A program made the translations under genes and the position numbers. Under the pieces are notes generated by a model, which saw only the letters and a program-made list of their open reading frames with translations, was not told the origin of the DNA and made no database searches. Below, piece by piece: positions 55,337 to 64,000 of a stretch of DNA of 64,000 bases. The DNA comes from Micromussa lordhowensis (taxonomy: Eukaryota; Cnidaria; Anthozoa; Scleractinia; Lobophylliidae): assembly GCA_964020085.1 (NCBI GenBank), contig OZ026600.1, positions 36,108,205-36,172,204 of the forward strand, in the 5' to 3' direction. Position 1 is the stretch's first letter, and each line of letters opens with the position of its first letter.

Positions 55337-58300
55337 ATGTCGGAATCAGCGTTGTACATCTTTGGTCTCATCGATGGAGCCGCACTCCTTTTTCTTTCAG
55401 TTTATTTTGTATCCTTTATGCCATATCCTCTTAAAATAGTTGAATAATTTGAAAGGCCTTTAGCGGAAAGCCGACAATAGAAAATTTCGTGGAAAATCAG
55501 GGTTAAAAAATCATTGTCCTTCCCTGAGATCTCTCCCGGGCCGCGCTTCGAAGTCATTTGCTCCACCACCTGTTAGTAACAGTATTATTTAAAACCATAT
55601 CAACTTATTTTAAAAGTAACATATACATCAACTGATCTGTTTTTAAAAACGTAGTTTATCTGAGCTTATCAAAATTTGTTCTCGAGTTCAAATACTTTGT
55701 GAAATTCCCTGACTCTGCATTTAATCAAGATCATCAACTTATCGGATCTAGAATGCGACTACATCAATGCTACGACGTGCTGTCGACGGCTTAACGTGGT
55801 AAGTGCACACGCTAGAGAGGTCTTTAATGTTGTCTGCAACTGAAAGAATTTTCAGTATTCCTGTTTTAATTAACCACACCCAAAAAAGAGTTTTTAAAAC
55901 TACTTTGCCCCACACAGAGTGGAAGTAACTATGTATTGGAACCTTTTAAGGGGTTTTTGAGTCGAACGAAGGTAGGGCTTCACTTTGAAAAAGGCTGCAA
56001 TGTCATGTACGTTATTGTAATTATGTTAATGTGCAAGTTTAATTTATTGCACCTGTAGCATGTTATTTCAATGCTGTCAATAATGTATAGATATTTTTTT
56101 CAGTGGATTCTTCCAGAAATGGTCGCCCATGGAGTTATAACCGTATTACTGCTTGCTCATTTCCAGTGGATATTTTTCTTGCTTAATGTTCCCCTGCTAG
56201 GGTGGCTTGTTTATAGGTGGGTTAATTTTGTTTTCTTTAATTTTATTATCCTTATTTTGAACATATTGGCCTGCCTGTAGGTAAAGGTACTATGTTTGAT
56301 GTCACAGAAAATCCATTGGGAACCTTTTTGATATGTTCAGTAGTTGGAGGCACTGTGGCCTCATATTTAGTGCGCTCGACTCCAGATCGAGTGGTCCAGG
56401 CTTAAACCCTGCCCAGGCTACCTTTTCTCAATTAAAGGCATACGAAAGGTATACAAAAAATGGTGTATAAACGGATACGGGGTTGGACCTCAGGGGCGGG
56501 ACCTCCCTGTATAGAACTTTGTGGAGTACTCCATCCCTCACCCAGGAGCCTGTACTTAAACAATAATACTTTTTCCTTTTCAGCTTGTTTGTTGCTGAAA
56601 CAAAGAGTAAAAAACTATTATTTCATTGAACTGATAACTTTTTGTTTCACAGGTATGTGAATAAACCAGCTGGAAATCTTGGCTTGTATGACCCTGCAGA
56701 GATTCATAACAGGCATGAACTTAAGGCATTTCTTAAAGAAGCTATGATTAAGCTTGGATTTCATCTTGTTTTCTTTTTCTTGTACCTTTATAGGTGAGGT
56801 TGTCTCTTTGAGTGCTCTAGTATAACTGTTACAGTGACTATCATTTGCAGTTGTTGGCCAACTTGGCCAATATGTTGGACCAATGCTTTAGTAGTATGTG
56901 AACACATGACGATGATACTAGCTGGTGTGGGCAGCATGCCAACAGACATGATGGTGTTTTTTTAGTCATGAACAATGAAATTATGTATTTAATTGCATAA
57001 GTCTAGAAAGCTAGAAAACCTCATAGACGATAGTGGGTTTTTCATCCTCCCCCAGGGTTGCTGGAGTATTAGGGTTGTGATGAAGACATGACTCAATAGC
57101 CGCTGCTACCAAATCCTTATGGGGAAAAAGTAGACCTGCAAAACTTCCATGAACAAAACGTAACTCTGAAAATTTGCAGGATTGTATCTTTTTCATGGGT
57201 CTAAATGTAATTTAGGCAAAGTTAACCTCAAGTCAACGCTGGTCAGCAATTTTCTGTCTCATGCAGCTTGGGGCAGTCCCAAGCCTTAAGCAGGGGCTCC
57301 TTGTGACCTTTGTCTGTAGTCATTCGCAAGGCTGTGTTGCTTGAAGTTTCGCTCACTAGCTGTTTGCTCACTATCTTTCGTCCAGCCCACCCTTCCCACT
57401 CTTCATTTGGTCACGATAAGTATTGATTGGTAAGTATTCCACTGAGCTGTTCAGTGTGATGGTGCTGGGTGGTGGCTGCTTGCAGGGTTGTCATAGATAC
57501 CTCATGTGCTAGAGTGTTGCCCGGCTCTACCAATGTTAAGGCACCAGCACCCAAGCTTACGTATTGATGATAAGTTTAACTATCTGAAAAATAATCAGAA
57601 GCTACTCTGCCTGCAAAACCTATGTCCCTTTGTCTATAAAATATTACATTTATTGATCCATAGATTGACTTATTTTGTGCAGAAAAAAGTACAAAAAATA
57701 CTTGGAAACATTTTACACGCCTTCTCCCAAATACCACATGGTATTTCAAATCATAGCGGAGCTCCGGGAACCCTAAGGGCTGCCAAGCAGAGCACCATAG
57801 CTATAGAAACAGAATCACATGCATGCATAGAAATAGAAACCACATAACTCTTTTTTCATGGTCAATATGGCTAGCGGCTTGGATCGCCTGTGTGTGCGCC
57901 CTACAACAAAAAACAATGACAATGCCTTTGCACAACATGGCGGCCATACTCCAGCTGGTAGGTCAACCAAGACATGCAACCTTGGTTTTACAGCTTATAG
58001 CTTTGATATTGGGCATCCACTTTATGGCCAATTGACACCTGTCATACCAAGGTATCTGCTGACCAGTATCATGTGACCATATTGTGGGCTCAGGTTTAGA
58101 GCTCATCAAGGTTTCATGTTTGTTTTTTAAGTTGGCTGCTGACCAGTTACTGGTTTTTGATTGGATCGCAGGCTAAAGCCAAGTTAATTTATATTATTAG
58201 GAGCTCTGCTTTTAGGCTTGGTTAAATCGATATATATTAGTTCTCAAGATCATCATCCTCTGGTGTGCCACCTTACTTATTATTATTATTATCAATATTA

Positions 58301-58944
58301 ACTAGACTGGTGCATAGCTGACATGAATAGCTTTGGTTATACAGCCATGTACAGGGCTAAAAAAAAAAACTTGAATTCCAGCTTGTGCTTGGCACAAGAA
58401 TCTGCATACGAGCCAAGTGGCCCATCAGGTCGGAGCTTATCCCAGTTTCCGTGGCATGAAGCGACTAGAAATATTTCTACTCCACCCTGGATGGGATGCC
58501 AGTCCATCGCAGGGTTACCCCCAGCATTAAATTCGCCGGTACCCATTTATACACCTGGGTGGAGAGAGGCACCGTGAGAGTAAAGTGTCTTGCCTAAGGA
58601 CACAACGTAATGTCCCTGGCCAGGGCTCGAACCCGGAGCGCTCGCTCCGGAGTCGAGCGCACTAACCATGAGACCACCGCACCTCCCTGTGCTTGGCACA
58701 AGTAGCTCTCAAATTTTGCTTGTAATGGGCAAGTTTGCTCTTTTAATGATTTGGTTGGCAGAGGTCTTGCTTGATCTCTTGCCCAGGACAATGGGACGGC
58801 CCTTTTTTCGAGCCCTGAATGTAGTATAGATTTTTTGAAGAACTCAAATATCCTAATTATGATCTTTCTTTTCTAAAACTGTTTTGTTTCAGTATGATAG
58901 CTGCCCTTTTAGAAAACGACAAACCCAAGACAAGAACAAGCTGA
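55337..58944 (+). CDS. CNIH4: Cornichon family protein, CNIH4-like (COPII cargo receptor)
   Basis: Five exons in phase: 55337-55408, 55730-55798, 56104-56216, 56653-56793, 58893-58944 (447 bases, 148 aa; vertebrate CNIH4 is about 140). The protein starts [20 protein letters not shown], continues [40 protein letters not shown], then [53 protein letters not shown], and ends [13 protein letters not shown]. The spacing of the membrane helices and the [11 protein letters not shown] and DPxEIHNR blocks identify a cornichon, and the pattern matches CNIH4 rather than the AMPA-receptor auxiliary CNIH2/3. These proteins work at ER exit sites, loading membrane cargo such as receptors into COPII vesicles. 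Exon 1 lies 397 bp from the FAM161 start. Introns 3 and 4 hold SINEs and a TA-flanked element. Confidence 0.95.
56344..56550 (+). mobile_element. tRNA-derived SINE in cornichon intron 3
   Basis: The head GGAGGCACTGTGGCCTCATA then TTAGTGCGCTCGACTCCAGA resembles a class II tRNA with A box and variable arm; a decayed B box (GGCTTAAACCC) follows. The head is related to the SINE at 58399-58687. The 3' limit is approximate. Confidence 0.55.
57756..58237. mobile_element. TA-flanked non-autonomous element (copy 2)
   Basis: 482 bp, same termini as the copy at 19444-19926 (GCGGAGCTCCGGGAACCCTA at the left, GGAGCTCTGCTTTTAGG ... ATATATAT at the right), flanked by TA (57754-57755 and 58238-58239). The interior is diverged but collinear (GGCGGCCAT block in both). 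Located in cornichon intron 4. Confidence 0.78.
58399..58687 (-). mobile_element. tRNA-derived SINE with 15-bp target duplication
   Basis: On the minus strand the head reads GGTGGTCTCATGGTTAGTGC and GCTCGACTCCGGAGCGAGCG, with B box GGGTTCGAGCCC. The conserved body includes GACTGGCATCCCATCCAGGG. It is flanked by exact copies of TGTGCTTGGCACAAG at 58384-58398 and 58688-58702. The head resembles a leucine/serine-type tRNA with a long variable arm. Located in cornichon intron 4. Confidence 0.85.
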
Positions 58945-59248
58945 AAGACCAGTAGTTTAGCTTATATGAGGATTATTGCTACATCTTGACCTAACTCCTC
59001 TTGTCCATATGGTGGTCCTCAAAGAGCTTCCTTGATTCATTCACCCAGTGAACACAATACCTTGACAGAAACGTTTTATGGACTTCTTTGAACAGTCAAC
59101 AGTGAGAGCAGTTTAATTTATTATTATTATCTCTGCACATCATTGTTACGTTAAGGTTTTATGAGTTAACAAACTTCTACAAGGTTAGCCTAAGATTAAA
59201 TAGTTGATTGTCTTCATGGTGTGTATTTTGTTTTGACATAACTATTAA

Positions 59249-59888
59249 GGTGATTCCTCAGAAGTTGCTGAGGAATTTTTTGGAAACTTTCTGTGAATGT
59301 TCCCTACCAAGCACTGTTCGAAAATTACAATAAAAAGGATAGGTCACCATGTTCGTTTAAGAGATATGATGGGCCAATTTACCCCATTTATACCTAACCA
59401 GGTACGTTCTTTTATCAGTTCACATTACATTTTACAGTAGCTGGAAGCAAAGGTTATTAAAGCAATACTTAAAAAAATCTTTATAGGTGTAAAGTCTCAC
59501 ACACTTGGAAGAATGCAATATATATTAATAATTTATGGGAAATCACACAATTCTAAACGACATTGACTCAAAAAGTTCCTCAGATCATTTTCAAGGTCAT
59601 AATTTGCATCCATGAGTAATGGTTTTGTGCACTCTTTTAGCTATATTTTTTCCTTCCAAACAATTTTTCTTAACATTTTAATGTAAGGCAGATAATTGTT
59701 ACATCAAAATTATGCAGTTAAAACTATAGGTCACCATGCTCATTTAAGAGAATTGAGCATTTCTTTCGCTGTCGAGCTTAGCCTGAGGGAAAGCTCTTAT
59801 ATTGTGTACATGCACAGGCTCATGTGCGCGTGAATAATGCCAAAATTGTGCACAGCAGGGATGTGCAATGCAATACTGAGGAATCACC
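59249..59888. mobile_element. TTAA-flanked element with GGTGATTCCTCAG ends
   Basis: 640 bp starting GGTGATTCCTCAG and ending CTGAGGAATCACC, with TTAA on both sides (59245-59248 and 59889-59892). No coding capacity seen. It lies 300 bp past the cornichon stop codon and may be in its 3' UTR. Confidence 0.72.
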
Positions 59889-59919
59889 TTAAATGATAAT
59901 TGTTTTTATTTGTTCTTAA

Positions 59920-60691
59920 AGTGCCTATGAAGTAAAAAATAATTGCTGCTGATTTGAAAGGATTTTCAGCATAAAGTAGAATGGCGTTTTCCTTTTTGGA
60001 ATACCCTTTTTTTGTTTTAGAGATATTCACGTTTTTGTATTATGAGTGATGACGTCATAGGTGGTTCCACTAAAACAGTCCAACACTCAATCAAGCATAT
60101 CTCTAGAAATATTAAAGCGGTGGCCTTCAAACTTGGCACCAGAAATGTACATGGTAAAAGAAACAAAACGAGACCTGTTGTGCCGTTGCCATGACAACGG
60201 TTATGCCGCTGGTCGTGTTTTGATTAAAACTAAAATTCTCAGATTTTATCTTAAACAACGATCATCCACTCTCAACAATCTAATGGGGAGAGTTAAGACA
60301 ATATGGGAACCATGTGTGTTCCGAGCAAGACCCTCTGTCCCTTTTCAAAGGGTTGCAAATGGGCATATTTGGTTTTTCACAGAGAGAGACTGGAGCCAAG
60401 AGTGTTGCCATGGTAACAAAATGGTAGGTGTCATTCTGTTCCTTTTGAGTTGTATATTTCTGGTGCCACGTTTGAAGAACACTGCTCCAATATTTCTGGA
60501 GATATTAATGATTCAGTTTTTTACTTTTCAAGTGAAACATTTATGACGTCATCACTTTCCTCATTTGCATAATACAAAAACGTAAATATCTCTAGAACGA
60601 AAAAAGATATTTCAAAAAGGAAAATGCCATTCTTCTTTACTTTGAAGAGCCTTTCAAATAAGCAACAATAATTTTTTACTTCATAGGCACT
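59920..60691. mobile_element. Large TTAA-flanked foldback element
   Basis: 772 bp with TTAA at 59916-59919 and 60692-60695. The ends AGTGCCTATGAAGTAAAAAA and its complement begin long inverted arms. They stay recognisable for at least 250 bp inward through ATATTCACGTTTTTGTATTA, GATGACGTCATA and TTCAAACTTGGCACCAGAAA. The 161-codon open frame at 60061-60546 lies inside these arms and is a by-product. Confidence 0.8.
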
Positions 60692-60754
60692 TTAAAGGAG
60701 GGAAAAGCAGCTGAACCATACTAATTGGATTAATTTTCACCAGAAAGTTAAATA

Positions 60755-60929
60755 CAGTGGGACCTTGATTTAACGAACCTCTTTATAACAAAGTCCTCGG
60801 TATAACAAACCATTTTCCTGGCACCAGTAATAGTAAAATATATGGAAAAAACCTTGAAACAATAAAACCTCATTATAGTGAACATATTTTGCCAGTGCCT
60901 TGACTCTTTGTTGTATCAAGGTTCCACTG
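60755..60929. mobile_element. pogo/Tigger-like MITE, TA-flanked
   Basis: 175 bp with ends CAGTGGGACCTTGATTTAAC and (complement) CAGTGGAACCTTGATACAAC, flanked by TA (60753-60754 and 60930-60931). Internal TATAACAAA / TTATAGTGAAC motifs are typical of this MITE type. Confidence 0.75.
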
Positions 60930-60931
60930 TA

Positions 60932-61982
60932 TTGATACAAAATCTTATAAATCTTAAATATTGAGATTGGTAACAGAAAAAAAGGATTTCATGCCAGGGT
61001 TTCCTACTAACAATAATATTATTGACTGACAGAAAGAAAAAAGACAGAAGGAAAAACAACAACAACAACAACAAAAACCTGTGTGTAAATCAGATTTTAT
61101 CCAAAGTGAAATGGACATGCACTTGCATGATACTTGTCACAATAATAACATGCAGATTATGCACATATTTTTAGATGAAATGTTTATAATTTACTTGAAG
61201 TGTTAACAATGCTCTCTCTGCAAACAATGTCCACAAAACATGCCTGCATGCAAAGCTATCATACTCTTATCTCCCCAATATATATGGAGCTTGATTAACT
61301 GGAATTGATTGCCTATATACAGCTGTTATGAGAAAGGTTGTCGGAATAAAGCTAAAAAGTGCTCGCCACAACCCCCGAAAGTTATTATAGGTAGAAGAAG
61401 AGAGCTGCTGCACACGCTGAATACTTCATCAGATATAAAGACATGGCAAATGTGATTTCTTCTGTTTTCTTTTTCTTCAGACTTAGGAACCAAGGTTTTT
61501 TTGTCACTCTTAATTTTAGAATAATTTTTTTTGGAGTGGAAAATCTAATGTATCCTTGCTAATACATCATGTGCAAAAATACAAATTGGTAGATTTCCTC
61601 TACACTAATACAAAAACTCCAATGAATTCCCAGACTATCATTGCTCTTGTTGTGTAGGCTTGACATGACTCATTTGACAACCTTTCTTGAAACAATTGTA
61701 TGTGCATTTAATCAGGTTATCTGCCTCTTTTGCCCAGTTACATGGTTGTTAGTTCCCTTCAGGGACATGTACTTATTTCTCTGATCTCTTTTGTGTGATC
61801 TCCTACCCAGCCTAAACCTTGTCAACCACATCTTAGCTTTACTTGGGCAGTGAGTGGCTATGTTTGCAGTGAGAATGCTTTAAGGTTTTTTGTTGGAGCA
61901 ATTTTCTATACAAAGATAATAATAAAGGTGTTTATGATTTTACAAGGCTACATTGAATTTGCTGTGTTGTAAAGATGTTAAC
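60932..61982. other. Intergenic DNA with simple repeats
   Basis: No gene recognised. It contains a short CAA microsatellite near 61056-61075. AT-rich otherwise. Confidence 0.4.
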
Positions 61983-61991
61983 ATGATCCTC

Positions 61992-62089
61992 CAACCTCGT
62001 TCCCAGGCTCTCTCTCCTCTGCCTTACCTCTGCCTCCCTTTGTCGTCGACAAAGGGAGGCAGAGGAGAGAGAGCCTGGGAACGAGGTTG
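61992..62089. mobile_element. 98-bp hairpin element with 9-bp target duplication
   Basis: The left arm CAACCTCGTTCCCAGGCTCT onward and right arm (its complement, ending CGAGGTTG) are perfect inverted copies of about 42 bp. The exception is an 11-base insertion TTACCTCTGCC in the left arm. The centre is GTCGTCGAC. Both sides carry ATGATCCTC (61983-61991 and 62090-62098). Long inverted ends with a 9-bp duplication fit a Mutator-like MITE. Confidence 0.75.
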
Positions 62090-62187
62090 ATGATCCTCCT
62101 CTTACAAAATAAGCTTACTGTAAAAAAGGATGTTGTTCTACAGAATGATCAATTTGCATTTGACATTTATGAAATCCCATTGTTGTA

Positions 62188-63129
62188 TTAGTGCTCGCAG
62201 ACTTCTTTCCTTGCCAATTCTAATGCTCCTACAATTCCAGCAGAATCGCCAAATACACTCTCACGGATGTAGCTTGCCAATCCCTCATCTGTCTTGAATT
62301 TCTCTGCATCCAGGTATCCTTTGAGTAAATCCTTGAACCATCTTCTAACTATACCATACAGTACCTTTCGCTTCATGATCCCACCTCCTAACACGATCAC
62401 GTGAGGGGACAAGGCATATGTCATATTTAGACACAGTGCCCCAAGGTAATACCCAGCCATCTCCCACACTTCATGATCGTCTGGGAGGGTGTTGAGCTCT
62501 CTTTGACTTACTCCAGCACGATCTGCAATAGCTTTAGAATGCACCATTCCCTCTACACAGTAGCGGTGTTTGTAGGCGCAGCCCCCGGGGTAACTATCCC
62601 CAGCCATGGGTGGTATTATCATGTGTCCAGCTTCTGGATGCAGAAGCCCGTGTATGGGTTCTCCGCCAACCACGACTCCTACGCCCACGCCAGTTCCTAT
62701 AGTGATGTAAACCACTGTTGGGGGATCGGCCTGATCTTGTTCAATTTGTGCCATTTCAGCCATGGCTGGTGCGTTGCAGTCGGTTTCGAATACAATTGGA
62801 ATGGACTCGCCAAATTCGCACTGAAAAAATCCAACAACGTCAGCAACATTTCTCCAACCCTGTTTTGGGGTCGTTGTGATGTAACCAAAGGTCTTGGACT
62901 TCTTGCACAAATCTAAAGGACCAAATGAAGCAATTCCTATGGACGAGTAGGCGGCGATTTTCAGACCGGCGAGCTTCTCTTTGAGGAATTCCGACAACCT
63001 TGAAAGCGTTTCCTGTGGTGTGGTAGTATCGGTCTCAAAACATTCAACCATCGTTGTCGGATGACTTAACTCGGCAATCGCAGCGAGACATGTAGTTCCT
63101 CCAAGCTCAACACCAGCTATGTACGCCAT
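62188..63129 (-). CDS. ROK-family sugar kinase, fructokinase-like
   Basis: A single uninterrupted exon of 313 residues from MAYIAGVELGGTTCLAAIAE. An upstream in-frame GTG at 63168 is not used. Motifs in order: phosphate-binding ELGGTT, substrate loop GIASFGPLDL, FETDCNAPAMAE with the catalytic Asp, ITIGTGVGVGVVV, PEAGHMIIP, the zinc site CAYKHRYCVEG, and the C-terminal nucleotide-binding VIVLGGGIM. This arrangement matches bacterial fructokinases of the YdhR/GmuE type, which phosphorylate fructose at C6 using ATP. The zinc motif has YKHRYC where many ROK proteins have YHGxC. The lack of introns, against 5-19 exons in neighbouring genes, suggests ancient transfer from bacteria or retroposition. 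Sugar specificity is not certain. Confidence 0.92.
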   Translation of the reverse strand: MAYIAGVELGGTTCLAAIAELSHPTTMVECFETDTTTPQETLSRLSEFLKEKLAGLKIAAYSSIGIASFGPLDLCKKSKTFGYITTTPKQGWRNVADVVGFFQCEFGESIPIVFETDCNAPAMAEMAQIEQDQADPPTVVYITIGTGVGVGVVVGGEPIHGLLHPEAGHMIIPPMAGDSYPGGCAYKHRYCVEGMVHSKAIADRAGVSQRELNTLPDDHEVWEMAGYYLGALCLNMTYALSPHVIVLGGGIMKRKVLYGIVRRWFKDLLKGYLDAEKFKTDEGLASYIRESVFGDSAGIVGALELARKEVCEH

Positions 63130-63363
63130 TTCGACTTTGTCTCTTTGCAGCTCTTTGGGCAGAATCACAAGTTTATACCGTGCTTATTTATATAAGCGAG
63201 GGCAATGAACGTAATTAAGCTCTTAATTTATGGTATATCAGTTTTCGCCACCTCAGGGACAGAAGGTCACGTTATGCATTTCTAGCTCTCGTGACAATCC
63301 AGGGATTTGACCAAATTTGCATGGAGCGCAGACAGTTCGACCTTCCATTGATTGTTGTAAACC
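63130..63363. promoter_or_regulatory. Divergent promoter region of the kinase and the peptidase-like gene
   Basis: 234 bp between two divergent start codons. The minus side has TATAAATAA-like sequence near 63188-63196 (reading TTATATAAATAAGC), which could be a TATA box for the kinase about 60 bp upstream of its ATG. No other element is identified. Confidence 0.45.
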
Positions 63364-63475
63364 ATGGCGGCCATTACTGCACCGTACGGGTCTTGGGTGA
63401 GCCCGATAACAAGCGATGTTGTGATAAAGGAATCGATTTCTGTGATGGATGTGAGCGTAGATCCGTTCCAAGAAG
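63364..63475 (+). CDS. S9 (prolyl-oligopeptidase-type) peptidase-like gene, first exon only
   Basis: Exon 1 encodes MAAITAPYGSWVSPITSDVV and IKESISVMDVSVD, ending in phase 1 at a GTAGG donor (63476). The APYGSWxSPIT start is what I recall at the N-terminus of S9C-type acylaminoacyl/dipeptidyl peptidases of the bacterial COG1506 type, where it begins the beta-propeller. The catalytic domain would lie beyond the window. No second exon could be identified before 64000. The start is chosen because ACCATGG gives a strong context and the family motif begins seven residues in. Confidence 0.6.
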
Positions 63476-64000
63476 GTAGGATATTATTGAAGGATGTTAA
63501 AATGTGGGTTAAAGTGCTTCATACACAAGCTTCATATGCAGACAAAGGATTATATACTAATATGATTGAATGTCTGGTACAGGTAAAACATATCGCTCTT
63601 CTTCCAACGAGAAAGCGAGCTTAATTAACTTGTAAACAAGAATTCGACGAGCAAACAAACAAATTTTCTCCATGCGGGCAGAAGCAGCCAACTAGTTTGG
63701 TCATTGAGAACTCATGCATGATGAAAGAAAGGGGCTTTCTGATTCCAGAAGCAGTTCAAATTTGTGAATGTGACCGCCAAAAATAGACTTCTTCTAAATT
63801 AAGCTTCAATCTTAACACCTTCCTTTTCTAAAACATGTGCAAAAAAGCTATTTTCTAATTCAATTAGAAACCTTTCCGTTGTATTTAAGTTAATTTGGCA
63901 AGGCTAAAATGCCTGAGCGACAGAAAGCGAAAGCGAGCGGTAAGATTTCTTAGTTGCATTTGCAGACTTTGCAGATTTGTATAAGGTCTGAAAAATTGTG
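63476..64000 (+). other. Probable first intron of the S9 peptidase-like gene
   Basis: AT-rich sequence following the exon 1 donor. No further exon with the expected propeller motifs was recognised up to the window edge. Confidence 0.4.

Noticed and set aside
58594..58686. tRNA-like sequence with good A and B boxes
   Set aside because: It is the head of a SINE with a 15-bp target duplication and a SINE body, not a free-standing tRNA gene.
60061..60546. 161-codon open frame
   Set aside because: It lies inside the inverted arms of the TTAA-flanked foldback element, has no domain, and is explained by the repeat.

Overview
The window looks like nuclear DNA of an early-branching animal, most likely an anthozoan cnidarian and plausibly a stony coral. 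This is an inference from three things: intron-rich animal genes, an AT-rich background, and a dense set of foldback elements, tRNA-derived SINEs, a Penelope-like remnant and a split-repeat DIRS/Ngaro element of the kind common in coral genomes. Nothing looks prokaryotic apart from the ancestry of one intronless sugar-kinase gene.

Layout, left to right. (1) 1-1041: the last two exons of an SLC49-type transporter (+). (2) 1042-12240: mostly repeats, dominated by a LINE of the L1/Tx1 type with an uninterrupted ORF2 (5394-9143). (3) 11915-12781: a short KCTD-like BTB gene and a broken tandem copy (-). (4) 13431-22267: a Ngaro-like tyrosine-recombinase retrotransposon (gag, RT-RNase H, recombinase, A1/B1/A2/B2 split repeats). 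It carries an RTE-type LINE inserted between two of its ORFs and a 483-bp TA-flanked element inserted in its RNase H. (5) 25148-41086: a complete 19-exon MTA (metastasis-associated, NuRD complex) gene (-), reconstructed exon by exon with consistent splice phases (843 aa). (6) 41087-49525: no recognisable host gene but several clear elements, including a 1,010-bp one with paired CGTGA motifs at both ends. (7) 49526-54939: a 4-exon FAM161 gene (-, 771 aa), head-to-head with (8) a 5-exon cornichon-4 gene, 55337-58944 (+, 148 aa). (9) 59249-60929: three adjacent foldback elements. (10) 62188-63129: an intronless ROK-family fructokinase-like gene (-), divergent from (11) exon 1 of an S9-type peptidase-like gene (+) that runs off the right edge.

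The host genes do not form one pathway. They are ordinary housekeeping, chromatin, ciliary and secretory genes separated by mobile DNA. The richest structure is in the mobile DNA: insertion order can be read from target-site duplications, and many foldback elements have exact TTAA, TA, 9-bp or 15-bp flanking duplications. Exon models were assembled by eye from GT/AG sites, reading-frame continuity and remembered family sequences. They have not been checked against transcripts.
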